Source: Paraburkholderia sp. CNPSo 3272
Lineage (GTDB): Bacteria > Pseudomonadota > Gammaproteobacteria > Burkholderiales > Burkholderiaceae
Assembly: GCF_024206495.1 (NCBI RefSeq)
Contig: NZ_JAMBPQ010000003.1
Location: 124,001 to 188,000, forward strand
DNA: 64,000 nucleotides
Reading direction: 5' to 3'
Numbering within the stretch: the stretch's first letter is position 1; every line of letters starts with the position of its first letter. Made by a program: the position numbers and the translations under genes. Below are positions 16,971 to 24,751 of this stretch, piece by piece. A model generated the notes under the pieces. That model did no database searches and was not told the origin of the DNA. It saw only the letters and a program-made list of their open reading frames with translations.

Positions 16971-18188
16971 TCAGCCGCGTGCGGGCGAGGTATCGCGGAC
17001 GTCGGCGGGCTGGCTCGCCATCTGCAGATGCAGACGCTTGCCCGTATAAGGCGAGTGCGCGCGCACGACGTCCATGTCGAGTTCGACGCCAAGGCCCGGT
17101 GCCTTCGAGGGAATGATGTAGCCGTCTTCCCACTGAATCGGCTGCTTGAGCACCTGCGCGTGGAAACCATCCCACGTGCCGATGCTTTCCTGAATCAGGA
17201 AGTTCGGCGTGCAGGCCGCAAGCTGAATGCTCGCCGCCGCGCCAATCGGCCCGTTGTAGAGATGCGGCGCGATCTGCGCGTAGTGCACTTCGGCGAGCGT
17301 CGCGATCTTCTTCGCTTCGAGCAGGCCGCCCACGCGCGCTACGTTCAGTTGCAGGATCGACGCGCCGCCCGCCTGCAGCAGCTTGTGAAATTCGTATTTG
17401 GTGGTGAGGCGCTCGCCCGTGGCAATGGGAATTGACGTGTGCTTCGCGACATTGGCGATGGCCTCTTCCTGGCCAGGCGGCACCGGCTCCTCGAACCAAA
17501 GCGGGTCGTATTTCTCGAGCCGCTTCGCAAGCCGGATGGCCGAAGACGGCACCATCTGGCCATGTGTGCCGAACAGCAGATCAGCCTTGCTTCCCACCGC
17601 TTCACGCACCTTGCGGCAGAACGTTTCGCAACGGTCGAGCACTTCGAGCGAGAGCTGATGCCCCGACCAGGCCGTGTACGGGCCCGCGGGGTCGAACTTG
17701 ACCGCGGTAAACCCGCGCTTCACGTTCTCGGCAGCGCATTCGGCGGCGAGATCGGGGTCGTCGTAATCGTATTCGCCTTGCGCGTTCTTCGGGTACAGGT
17801 AGGTGTACGAACGAAGCCGCTCGTTCACCATGCCCCCGAGCAGTTCGTATACGGGCTTGTCCGCCGCCTTGCCGATGATGTCCCAGCATGCCATTTCGAG
17901 GCCGCTCACGATGCCCATCATCGTGAGGTCCGGGCGCTGTGTAAAGCCGCTCGAATAGGCCTCGCGGAACAGGCGCTCGACGCGGTGCGGATCGTGGTCC
18001 AGCAGATAGCGCGTGAAGACGTCTTCGATCGCGCTCACCATCACGTCGGGATGGAACGTGGCGGCGTAGATTTCGCCCACGCCTTCGATGCCGCAATCGG
18101 TTTTCAGCGTAACGAAGATCCAGTACATGCCGCCGAGGTGCGGAGGCGGCACCGCGACGACGTTCGTTTCAATTGCAACGACTTTCAT
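16971..18188 (-). CDS. Mandelate racemase/muconate lactonising enzyme family protein (sugar-acid dehydratase-like)
   Basis: A 405-residue enolase-superfamily protein. The N-terminal capping domain (residues 1-125) is followed by the barrel. Metal-ligand glutamates are in WFEEPVPP (about 233) and TGERLTTKYEF (259), with His309 in APHLYNGP as catalytic base and His209 in FGTHGQ. Aligned by eye with D-galactonate dehydratase, the position of its first metal ligand Asp is Gly207 here, although Asp203 is close. Family members dehydrate sugar acids or cycloisomerise lactones. It is 13 bases downstream of an MFS carrier gene and followed by a GMC oxidase, so an aldonic acid or lactone substrate is likely. 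The start has only a weak Shine-Dalgarno. Confidence 0.87.
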   Translation of the reverse strand: MKVVAIETNVVAVPPPHLGGMYWIFVTLKTDCGIEGVGEIYAATFHPDVMVSAIEDVFTRYLLDHDPHRVERLFREAYSSGFTQRPDLTMMGIVSGLEMACWDIIGKAADKPVYELLGGMVNERLRSYTYLYPKNAQGEYDYDDPDLAAECAAENVKRGFTAVKFDPAGPYTAWSGHQLSLEVLDRCETFCRKVREAVGSKADLLFGTHGQMVPSSAIRLAKRLEKYDPLWFEEPVPPGQEEAIANVAKHTSIPIATGERLTTKYEFHKLLQAGGASILQLNVARVGGLLEAKKIATLAEVHYAQIAPHLYNGPIGAAASIQLAACTPNFLIQESIGTWDGFHAQVLKQPIQWEDGYIIPSKAPGLGVELDMDVVRAHSPYTGKRLHLQMASQPADVRDTSPARG

Positions 18189-18201
18189 GGTTCAGGCTGT
18201 T

Positions 18202-19527
18202 TCAGGCAGGTTTGGAGTGGGTCATGCGCTTGAGCACGAGCGCGGCGATACCGCCGAGCGTGCCAATGGCGGCGACATAGGCGAAATAGATCTGGTAGCC
18301 GAGCATGCCCGCGTAGTGCTCGGTGATATAGCCGTTCACGAGGGGCAGGAAGATGTCCGACGAATAGCCGATCAGCGAAACGAGCCCGATGGCGAGGCCA
18401 GTGATGCGCATGGGGATCGCGCAGTAGTCGAGCAGCGTCCAGTAGAGGCCGCGAATCGCGTAGGTCATGAGACCGATGAACAGCACCACCGCGCCGAGCA
18501 GCGCCATGTTGCGCAGCGCGGGCAGCAGGATCAGACCGATCAGGCCCGCGACGGCCAGGAACAGCGCCCAGATCAGCACGCGCAGGTTCGACAGGCGGTC
18601 GCCGAGAAAGCCGCCGCCAATGCCCCCGATAGGACGCATCCAGAGCTTCGCGGTGGTGACCATGCCGGCCGCCACGACGGTCATATGCATCTCGCCCTGC
18701 TGGAGATACGCGGAGAAGCTGTAGGTCGCCCAGAAGATCTGATAGCCGCAGAACACCACGGCCGCCATCAGCCAGAGCTGGGGAATCGCGGCGAGCGTCG
18801 CGAGATCGCGCCACAGCGAACCGTTCGCATTCGCCTCGACCGGCTTGCGTTCGGCCTGCGCGGGCGCGGGGTCCTTGAAGAAGCTCATCAACGCACCGAG
18901 CGCGATACACGTGAAGGAATACATATAGATCACGTGGCGCAGGGCCGCCGCTTCGCCGCGTCCCGCGCCGGTTGCGGCAGCGAAGAGCGCGAGCGCGGCG
19001 GTGGCGAGCAGCGCTTCGACGAGCCCGCGTCCGCCGTCGAGCAGCCCGAAGAAGCGGCCTTGTTCGTTCGCCCCCGCGATCATGCGCACGCGTTTGAGCA
19101 CGGACGCCCAGAACGTGAGGCCGGTCGTGACGCCCCAAAGGCAGAAGATCACGAGCAGCGCATGGAACGAGGGCGCGGTGGAGTACCAGAGGCCTAGCGC
19201 CCCGGTGCCGATGAGCGAAAAGCAGATCAACAGGCGCGGCGCGACGCGGTCGGCGAGCCAGCCGCTCGGCAGATAGGAAACGAAGAATACGATGCCGAGC
19301 ACCGAGTAGAGATAGCCGAGTTGGGCGTTGTCGATATGCAGGACATCGAGCATCGTGGTCTGGTAGACCTGACGCAGATACAGCAGCGGATAGATGCCGC
19401 CCGCGGCGAGCACGAGCAGCAGCAGCTGCACGTAGCGCTGCATGGAGCCCGCTGCGGCGGGCGTGAGCGATGCGGTTTCGGCGCGCGGCATCGCCGGCGC
19501 ATTGGGCTTTCCGAGGAACTTCTGCAA
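18202..19527 (-). CDS. MFS transporter, sugar-acid or organic-anion type
   Basis: A 441-residue major facilitator with about 12 membrane segments and motif A-like loop SGWLADRVAPRLLI after segment 2. The central loop (about residues 225-245, PAQAERKPVEANANG) is hydrophilic. The TTG start at 19527 is chosen because AGGAGA lies five bases upstream; the first ATG, 36 bases later, has none. It is the first gene of an operon with the enolase-superfamily dehydratase and GMC oxidoreductase and most likely imports their substrate. A short motif AACGATTAAT found about 90 bases upstream recurs before the aldehyde dehydrogenase gene at 21059. Confidence 0.87.
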   Translation of the reverse strand: MQKFLGKPNAPAMPRAETASLTPAAAGSMQRYVQLLLLVLAAGGIYPLLYLRQVYQTTMLDVLHIDNAQLGYLYSVLGIVFFVSYLPSGWLADRVAPRLLICFSLIGTGALGLWYSTAPSFHALLVIFCLWGVTTGLTFWASVLKRVRMIAGANEQGRFFGLLDGGRGLVEALLATAALALFAAATGAGRGEAAALRHVIYMYSFTCIALGALMSFFKDPAPAQAERKPVEANANGSLWRDLATLAAIPQLWLMAAVVFCGYQIFWATYSFSAYLQQGEMHMTVVAAGMVTTAKLWMRPIGGIGGGFLGDRLSNLRVLIWALFLAVAGLIGLILLPALRNMALLGAVVLFIGLMTYAIRGLYWTLLDYCAIPMRITGLAIGLVSLIGYSSDIFLPLVNGYITEHYAGMLGYQIYFAYVAAIGTLGGIAALVLKRMTHSKPA

Positions 19528-19612
19528 GATTGTCTCCTGCCGGCACGCGGGCGGTTGCCCGCGCGAGGCGTCTTTTCTTTATCTGCGGCGCCCGGTTCGA
19601 GGGCGCCGTTAC

Positions 19613-19622
19613 AACGATTAAT
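19613..19622. promoter_or_regulatory. Shared upstream motif AACGATTAAT, copy 1
   Basis: AACGATTAAT at 19613-19622, about 90 bases upstream of the MFS start at 19527, contains the palindrome GATTAATC when its next base is included. The same ten bases occur before the aldehyde dehydrogenase start. Such paired placement fits an operator shared by two neighbouring transcription units, but only two copies exist, so the call is tentative. Confidence 0.3.
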
Positions 19623-19637
19623 CAGTATCTCGAACGA

Positions 19638-21059
19638 TCAGAACGGCATCACGACGAGGCGTGTCTGCGTGAATTCGAGCATCCCGTGCTTGCCGTCGTC
19701 GCCGCCGAGGCCCGAGCGCTTCCAGCCGGCGTGATAGCCCTGATACGGGTCCGCAGGCGTGCGGTTCACGTACAGTTCGCCGGCTTCGATCTCGTTCGCG
19801 ACACGCAGGGTCGAGCGGTAGCGCTCCGTAAAGAGCACCGACGAAAGGCCGAACTGGTGGTCGTTGGCCATGCGCAGCGCGTCGTCGAGCGTCTCGTACG
19901 CAAGCACCGGCAGCACCGGGCCGAAGATCTCTTCCTGCACGATCTCCATGTCCTGGCGGCAATGCGTGAGCAATGTAGGCGGATAGAAGTGGCCCTTGCC
20001 TTCGGGCACGTAACCGCCCGTTTCGAGCTTCGCGCCTTCGGCCAGCGCGCGCTCGACCATCGCGTGGATCGCTGTGCGTGCGCTCGCGCTCACGAGCGGA
20101 CCCATGCGGGTCGCGTCTTCGGCGCGGTCGCCGAAGCGCACGGCGCTCATCTTCTCGCGCAGCAGCGCGACGAAGCGGTCATGCACCGAAGCGTGCACGT
20201 ACACGCGTTCGATCGCCGTGCAAAGCTGGCCGCAGTGCGTGGTTTTCGAGCGCACGATGGCCGTTGCGGCCGCTTCGAGATCGGCGTCGTCCTCGATGAT
20301 CGCTGGCGTCTTGCCGCCCAGTTCCAGCGAGGGCTTGGCGATGTTTTCCTTGCAGTAATCGAGCACCTTGCGGCCAGCGCTCACGCTGCCCGTGAGCGTG
20401 ATCATGCCGACGTCCGCGTGCGTGCAGAGCACGGCAGCGGTGTCGTGGTCCATGGCGAGCACGTTGAAAATGCCCGCCGGCAATTCTGCTTCCTGCGCCG
20501 CGCGCGCCACTTCGAACGCCGAGCACGGCGTGTTGTTGCTCGGGCGCACGACCACCGCATTACCCGTGATGAGCGCCGGCGCGACCTTGCGCAGCAGCGT
20601 GTACACGGGGAAGTTGAACGGAATCAGGCACGCGGCCACGCCGATCGGCTCGCGCATGAGAATGAGGTTTTCGTTCGCGCTGTCGCTCGGAATCACCTCG
20701 CCTTCGATGCGGCGCGCCCACTGCGCGTGGTAGCGCAGGATTTCGGCGGCGTACTGGGCTTCGGCGGTTGCGTCCGCGACGCTCTTGCCCGACTCGGCGG
20801 CAAGCGCCGCGCCGATCTTCGGCGCGCGCGCCACGATCGCGTCCGCGAAACGGTTCAGGATCGCGCCGCGTTCAGCGGCGGGCAACTTGCGCCAGGCGCG
20901 CTGCGCGGCCTTGGCCGCCACGACCGCGCGAACCGCGTCAGCGGCGCTCGCGGCGCTCACATGACCGATCGCGTCGCCGGTTGCGGGGTTATGGACAGCG
21001 ATCTGCGGCCCTTCGGCGCCGACGAACTGCCCATTGATGAAATTGAGGTCTGATCGCAT
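19638..21059 (-). CDS. NAD(P)-dependent aldehyde dehydrogenase, AldA/lactaldehyde-like
   Basis: A 473-residue aldehyde dehydrogenase. Asn149 (PFNFP), Glu246 (SLELGGK) and Cys280 (HCGQLCTA) are the catalytic set. The cofactor turn reads VRPSNNTP, with Arg171 where most relatives have Lys in KPSE. The start at MRSDLNF fits the first beta strand. It lies 110 bases upstream of the MFS-dehydratase-GMC operon in the same direction, and an aldehyde formed by the GMC oxidase or by retro-aldol cleavage is a plausible substrate. It is divergent from the DeoR gene at 21310, with 250 bases between that hold an inverted repeat and a strong minus-10. Confidence 0.88.
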   Translation of the reverse strand: MRSDLNFINGQFVGAEGPQIAVHNPATGDAIGHVSAASAADAVRAVVAAKAAQRAWRKLPAAERGAILNRFADAIVARAPKIGAALAAESGKSVADATAEAQYAAEILRYHAQWARRIEGEVIPSDSANENLILMREPIGVAACLIPFNFPVYTLLRKVAPALITGNAVVVRPSNNTPCSAFEVARAAQEAELPAGIFNVLAMDHDTAAVLCTHADVGMITLTGSVSAGRKVLDYCKENIAKPSLELGGKTPAIIEDDADLEAAATAIVRSKTTHCGQLCTAIERVYVHASVHDRFVALLREKMSAVRFGDRAEDATRMGPLVSASARTAIHAMVERALAEGAKLETGGYVPEGKGHFYPPTLLTHCRQDMEIVQEEIFGPVLPVLAYETLDDALRMANDHQFGLSSVLFTERYRSTLRVANEIEAGELYVNRTPADPYQGYHAGWKRSGLGGDDGKHGMLEFTQTRLVVMPF

Positions 21060-21132
21060 GGATTGCTGCCGGTTTGGCGTCGCCGCCGCTTCGTGAGAAA
21101 GGGCAGTATCCGTGCGGCATCGGGACGCCACA

Positions 21133-21142
21133 AACGATTAAT
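21133..21142. promoter_or_regulatory. Shared upstream motif AACGATTAAT, copy 2
   Basis: AACGATTAAT at 21133-21142, about 75 bases upstream of the aldehyde dehydrogenase ATG. It repeats exactly the ten bases found at 19613-19622 before the MFS gene of the adjacent operon, at a similar distance from the start codon. Confidence 0.3.
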
Positions 21143-21152
21143 TGTCGAGCGG

Positions 21153-21173
21153 AGCATGCGAAAAACGCATGCT
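21153..21173. promoter_or_regulatory. Inverted repeat between divergent ALDH and DeoR genes
   Basis: AGCATGCG (21153-21160), AAAAA, CGCATGCT (21166-21173): perfect 8-bp arms around five A bases, 60 bases upstream of the DeoR promoter and 94 bases upstream of the aldehyde dehydrogenase start. No T tract follows on either strand, so an operator is more likely than a terminator. Confidence 0.4.
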
Positions 21174-21212
21174 TGCCGAAGCCGGCGCCGGGGCAGCAGG
21201 AGCTAAAGCGCG

Positions 21213-21241
21213 TGGCTATCGCACGCCTTGCTTGTTATAAT
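21213..21241 (+). promoter_or_regulatory. Candidate sigma-70 promoter of the DeoR gene
   Basis: A perfect minus-10 TATAAT at 21236-21241 lies about 68 bases upstream of the DeoR start codon. The hexamer 17 bases upstream, TGGCTA (21213-21218), is a poor minus-35, so the promoter may need an activator or be weak. Confidence 0.45.
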
Positions 21242-21309
21242 TCGCTCAAGCGTACGAAACAAATCTAACGTTCGCCGGACGCAGCACAGTCCGGCGCAGC
21301 ACCCACTCC

Positions 21310-22038
21310 ATGGCCAAAACCGACCGGCTGCGCGCCCTTGCCGACGCGCTCGCAAAACACAACGTCATGCATCTGCGCGATGCAGCCAGCGTGCTTGGTG
21401 TCTCCGAAATGACCGTGCGGCGCGACATCGCCGCGAACCCCGAGCGTTTCACGTATCTGGGCGGCTATATCGTGAGCGCGCAGGACGTGCCCAATACTGC
21501 CGGCTACTCGCTCGAACACGAGAAGGACCACTTCGCGCAAGCCAAGGCGCAAGCGTCCGCGCACGCGGCGCGACTCATCGCGCAGAACGACACCGTGTTC
21601 ATCGACTGCGGCACGACGCTTGCCGCGCTCGCGCGCCTCATCCCTTCGCAGCTGCAAATCACGGCGGTGTGCTATTCGCTCAACGTGGCCGAGATTCTGC
21701 GGCGCATGCCCAATGTGCGGATGATCTTGCTGGGAGGCGTGTATGTGCCGTCGTCGGACTCGTTTTCCGGCGAGGAGAGCCTTGAAACGCTGCGCCGCAT
21801 GGGCATCAACAAGGCGTTTATTTCAGCGGGCGGCGTGGACGCCGCGCGCGGCGTGACGTGCTGGAACTTTCACGAAGTGGCGCTCAAGCAAGCCGCCATG
21901 GCCAGCGCCGTGGAAAGCCATCTCGTTGTAGATGCCAGCAAGTATGGCATCGTGAAGGCGTGGCGCTTTTCGCAGCTGGACGACTTCAATTCCGTCATCA
22001 CCGAGAAAGGCCAGACGCTGCGCGAGCACAGCGCATAA
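21310..22038 (+). CDS. DeoR-family transcriptional repressor
   Basis: A 242-residue DeoR/GlpR-type regulator. The N-terminal helix-turn-helix (residues about 7-60: MHLRDAASVLGVSEMTVRRD) is followed by a DeoRC sensor domain with the phosphosugar-binding DCGTTLAALAR segment and a GGVDAARGVTCWN stretch. Relatives bind phosphorylated sugars; E. coli DeoR responds to deoxyribose 5-phosphate. The gene converges on the 9.8-kb deoC operon, whose pathway intermediate is deoxyribose 5-phosphate, so it is the natural repressor of that operon. It could also control the divergent aldehyde dehydrogenase gene. Confidence 0.9.
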   Translation: MAKTDRLRALADALAKHNVMHLRDAASVLGVSEMTVRRDIAANPERFTYLGGYIVSAQDVPNTAGYSLEHEKDHFAQAKAQASAHAARLIAQNDTVFIDCGTTLAALARLIPSQLQITAVCYSLNVAEILRRMPNVRMILLGGVYVPSSDSFSGEESLETLRRMGINKAFISAGGVDAARGVTCWNFHEVALKQAAMASAVESHLVVDASKYGIVKAWRFSQLDDFNSVITEKGQTLREHSA

Positions 22039-22042
22039 GCGC

Positions 22043-22066
22043 CGACCGGCCGTACGGCGCCGGTCG
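22043..22066. terminator. Stem-loop between convergent DeoR gene and ABC permease gene
   Basis: CGACCGGC (22043-22050) and GCCGGTCG (22059-22066) form an 8-bp stem with an 8-base loop inside the 46-base gap between convergent stops. There is no T tract, so termination may be weak or Rho-assisted. Confidence 0.45.
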
Positions 22067-22084
22067 CGCCAACAACCTGCCGAC

Positions 22085-23128
22085 TCAGCCGCGCCGGCGC
22101 AGCGCGAACAGCGTACCGGCCACCAGAATGAACGCGCCGACAATCACCTTCTGCCACGTGCTCGGCACGCCCACGAGAATCAGCACGTTGTTGATGAGCG
22201 TGACGAGCGCCACGCCGAGCAGCGTGCCCACAACCGTGCCGCTGCCGCCCGTAATGCGAGCGCCGCCGAGAATCACCGCCGCAATCACGTCGAGTTCCGA
22301 GCCCACCAGATCGAACGGATTGGCGAGCCGGTTGTTCGCCACGTGCAAAATGCCTGCCACGCCGGCGAGAAACCCCGTATACCCGAACACGAACAAGCGG
22401 ATCGCGCGCAGGTTGAAGCCAAGGCGCTCCGCAATCGCCGTGCTGCCGCCCATGGCGTAGACGCCGCGCCCCATCATCGTGCGGTTGAGCAGCCACCACG
22501 TGAGGAGCGCGCCTGCCACGAGTGCTATCGCGGAAACCGGCAGCACCGCGTTGAGCCCGTCGGCGGTCTTGTAGGCGATGAGCGGAATGCGCCCGAAGTG
22601 GTCCATGCTGTGCGGGATGTTCATGAAAAACGTCGTGCCCACGAAGGTGAGCAGCAGCCCGCGATAGAGGTATTGCGTGCCGATCGTCACGATCAGCGAA
22701 GGCGCCTGCAGCCGGTGGACGAGCATGCCGTTTATGACGCCGAGCACGATGCCGCCCACCGCCCCCGTGAGCAGAATGAGCGCGAACGGCGCATCGGGCC
22801 ACCACGCGAACACGGCTTTCGTGATCGAGTACATGGTGAGCGCGCCTATCGCCGTGAACGAGACGTCGATGCCGCCCGACGCCAGCACGACGAGCGTGCC
22901 GAGCGCGAACAGCGACGTGATCGTGGCCGAATGCAGCAGGTCGAACAGCGTAGCCCACTGGAAAAAGCGCGGATTGATGGAGGCGACGATCACGCAGGTA
23001 ATGACGATCAGCGTGGCCGTGAACCACTCGGGATTGCGGGCGAGCTTCGCGCGCCAGTTGAGCGGCACGCTCTGGCGCGCGACTTCGACGGTGTTGGACG
23101 ACGTGCTCATTGTCTGATTCGTGCTCAT
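22085..23128 (-). CDS. Sugar ABC transporter permease, RbsC-like
   Basis: A 347-residue membrane permease of the ribose/AraH family (BPD_transp_2). About eight to ten hydrophobic segments are present, with the characteristic ASGGIDVSFTAIGAL near residue 80-95 and AVILGGARITGGSGTVVGTLLG near 275-300. It is the last gene of the deo operon, 29 bases after the ATPase gene, and the second of two permeases in the set (the other at 25859), so the channel is probably a heterodimer. Two in-frame ATGs, six codons apart, are possible starts; neither has a strong Shine-Dalgarno. Confidence 0.9.
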   Translation of the reverse strand: MSTNQTMSTSSNTVEVARQSVPLNWRAKLARNPEWFTATLIVITCVIVASINPRFFQWATLFDLLHSATITSLFALGTLVVLASGGIDVSFTAIGALTMYSITKAVFAWWPDAPFALILLTGAVGGIVLGVINGMLVHRLQAPSLIVTIGTQYLYRGLLLTFVGTTFFMNIPHSMDHFGRIPLIAYKTADGLNAVLPVSAIALVAGALLTWWLLNRTMMGRGVYAMGGSTAIAERLGFNLRAIRLFVFGYTGFLAGVAGILHVANNRLANPFDLVGSELDVIAAVILGGARITGGSGTVVGTLLGVALVTLINNVLILVGVPSTWQKVIVGAFILVAGTLFALRRRG

Positions 23129-23157
23129 GCGGTGTCCGGCAAAACGTTACGCAAAAT

Positions 23158-24678
23158 TCAGGCTGCCTCTGCAAGCAGCGCGCGGTACAGATCGGCCTCG
23201 GTCAGGCCATCGGCGTGGTGCTCTTCGGCGAGGCGGCCTTTACGCATCATCAGCACGCGGTCGCAGTTCTGCAGCAGCTCGGGCAGGTCGTCGCTGACGA
23301 GCAGAATGCCGATGCCACGCTGCGAGAGCCGCTGCATGATGCGATAGATGATGTCCTTCGAACCGACGTCCACGCCCACGGTCGGCCCGTGGAGGATCAG
23401 CACGTGCGGGTCGATGGCGAGCCAACGGCCAATCAGCACGCGCTGCTGGTTGCCGCCCGAGAGCGACTGCACGGCCTTGTCCACATCGGGCGTGGCGATC
23501 TGCAGTTCCTTCACGGTGTTTTCGGCCAGCGCGCGTGCGCGCGTGCGATCGATCTGGCCGAAGCGGTCGCGCAGGCTCGCGATCATCGCCGTGATCACGT
23601 TGTCGCGAATCGGCTTGTCGAGGAAAAGGCCTTCATTCAGGCGGTCTTCCGGCACATAGCCAATGCGCGCGCGCCTCGCGTCGCCGGGCGTCGAAAGCTT
23701 GATCGCGCGGCCTTCGAGCACGATCTCGCCCGCATCGGCGGGCGCCACGCCCGCAAGCGCACGCGCGAGTTCGTTGCGACCGGAATCGAGCAGGCCCGTC
23801 ACGCCGAGAATCTCGCCGCGATGCAGCGTGAACGACACGTCGCTGAAGAGGCCCGTGCGGCCGAGGCCGCGAACGTCGAGCAGCACCTCGGCTTCGGCCG
23901 CGACGTTGCGGTAGCGTGCGGTGGAAAGCTCGCGCCCCGTCATCAGTTCGCTCAACTGCGCCTTGGTGTAGTTCGTGATCGGGCCTTGCGTCACTTTCTG
24001 GCCATCGCGCAGCACGATCACTTCGCCGCCGATCGCATAGCACTCGTCGAGCTTGTGGCTCACGAACAGCACGGTCACGCCCTGCGCGCGCAACTGGCCG
24101 AGCACGGCAATGAGATTGGTCACTTCCTTTTGCGTGAGCGAGGTCGTGGGCTCGTCCATGATGACGAACTTCGCTTCGCTCGCAATGGCGCGCGCGATCG
24201 CCACGAGCTGGCGCGTGGCGAGCGGCAGTTGCTCGATGAGCGTCGCCTGAAAGTCGGCGTCGCCCGGCAGGCCCACGGCCTTCAAGGCGCGCTCGGCCGT
24301 GCGGGCGAGTTCGCGGCGGTCGAACGTGCGCGCGAGACGCCCAGCATGCTCAGCGAGTTCCGTCGTGAGTCCGATGTTTTCGGCCACGCTCATGTTGGGC
24401 AGCAGCGAAAGATCCTGATACACAGTCTCGATACCCGCCGCGAGCGATTCGAGCGGCGTGAGCCGCGCGTGGCGTGCGCCGTCGATCACCAGCTCGCCTT
24501 CGTCGGGCGGCTGCGCCCCGGAGATGATCTTGATGAGCGTGCTCTTGCCGCACCCGTTCTCGCCGAGCAGGTGATAGATCTGCCCGCGCTCGAACGCGAG
24601 CGTCACGCCGCGCAGGGCGTGCACGCCCGTGAAGCGCTTGTGCACGCCGAGCACCTGCAATAGCGGTTCTGAAGCCAT
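23158..24678 (-). CDS. Sugar ABC transporter ATPase with two ABC domains, RbsA-like
   Basis: A 506-residue duplicated ATPase. The N-terminal domain has Walker A GENGCGKST, signature region LPLATRQLVAIARAI and Walker B KFVIMDEPT; the C-terminal domain has the degenerate Walker A GLLDSGRNE normal for the second half of RbsA/MglA proteins and signature LSGGNQQRVLIGRWL. It energises uptake through the two permeases of this operon. It is 73 bases downstream of the binding-protein gene, separated from it by a strong hairpin, and 29 bases upstream of a permease gene. Confidence 0.92.
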   Translation of the reverse strand: MASEPLLQVLGVHKRFTGVHALRGVTLAFERGQIYHLLGENGCGKSTLIKIISGAQPPDEGELVIDGARHARLTPLESLAAGIETVYQDLSLLPNMSVAENIGLTTELAEHAGRLARTFDRRELARTAERALKAVGLPGDADFQATLIEQLPLATRQLVAIARAIASEAKFVIMDEPTTSLTQKEVTNLIAVLGQLRAQGVTVLFVSHKLDECYAIGGEVIVLRDGQKVTQGPITNYTKAQLSELMTGRELSTARYRNVAAEAEVLLDVRGLGRTGLFSDVSFTLHRGEILGVTGLLDSGRNELARALAGVAPADAGEIVLEGRAIKLSTPGDARRARIGYVPEDRLNEGLFLDKPIRDNVITAMIASLRDRFGQIDRTRARALAENTVKELQIATPDVDKAVQSLSGGNQQRVLIGRWLAIDPHVLILHGPTVGVDVGSKDIIYRIMQRLSQRGIGILLVSDDLPELLQNCDRVLMMRKGRLAEEHHADGLTEADLYRALLAEAA

Positions 24679-24705
24679 GTCGTCTCTTCGCTACGTTGCG
24701 ACGAA

Positions 24706-24738
24706 GCGCGCGCCGGGCTGCAAGCCCGCTGCGCGCGC
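24706..24738 (-). other. Intercistronic stem-loop after the binding-protein gene
   Basis: GCGCGCGC-CGGGCT (24706-24719), loop GCA, AGCCCG (24723-24728), a two-base bulge, GCGCGCGC (24731-24738): a 14-bp interrupted stem beginning 13 bases after the stop of the binding-protein gene. No T tract follows. This position is typical of mRNA 3'-end protecting hairpins that raise binding-protein expression over the rest of an ABC operon. Confidence 0.6.
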
Positions 24739-24751
24739 CACCTTCTCCCGA

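Noticed and set aside
19587..19607. GGCGCCC-loop-GGGCGCC hairpin between the aldehyde dehydrogenase and MFS genes as a terminator
   Set aside because: Read in the direction of the genes it is followed by A-rich and not T-rich sequence, so intrinsic termination is unlikely. Kept only as an incidental inverted repeat.
18088..21053. Long plus-strand open frames of up to 527 codons opposite the MFS, dehydratase and aldehyde dehydrogenase genes
   Set aside because: They are mirror frames caused by high GC at third positions. The minus-strand proteins have full catalytic motifs, while these frames are rich in Arg, His and Ala without any domain.
23110..24663. 517-codon plus-strand open frame opposite the sugar ABC ATPase
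   Set aside because: It is antisense to an intact RbsA-like ATPase with all motifs, and its composition (His, Arg, Ala, Leu) is typical of GC-driven shadow frames.
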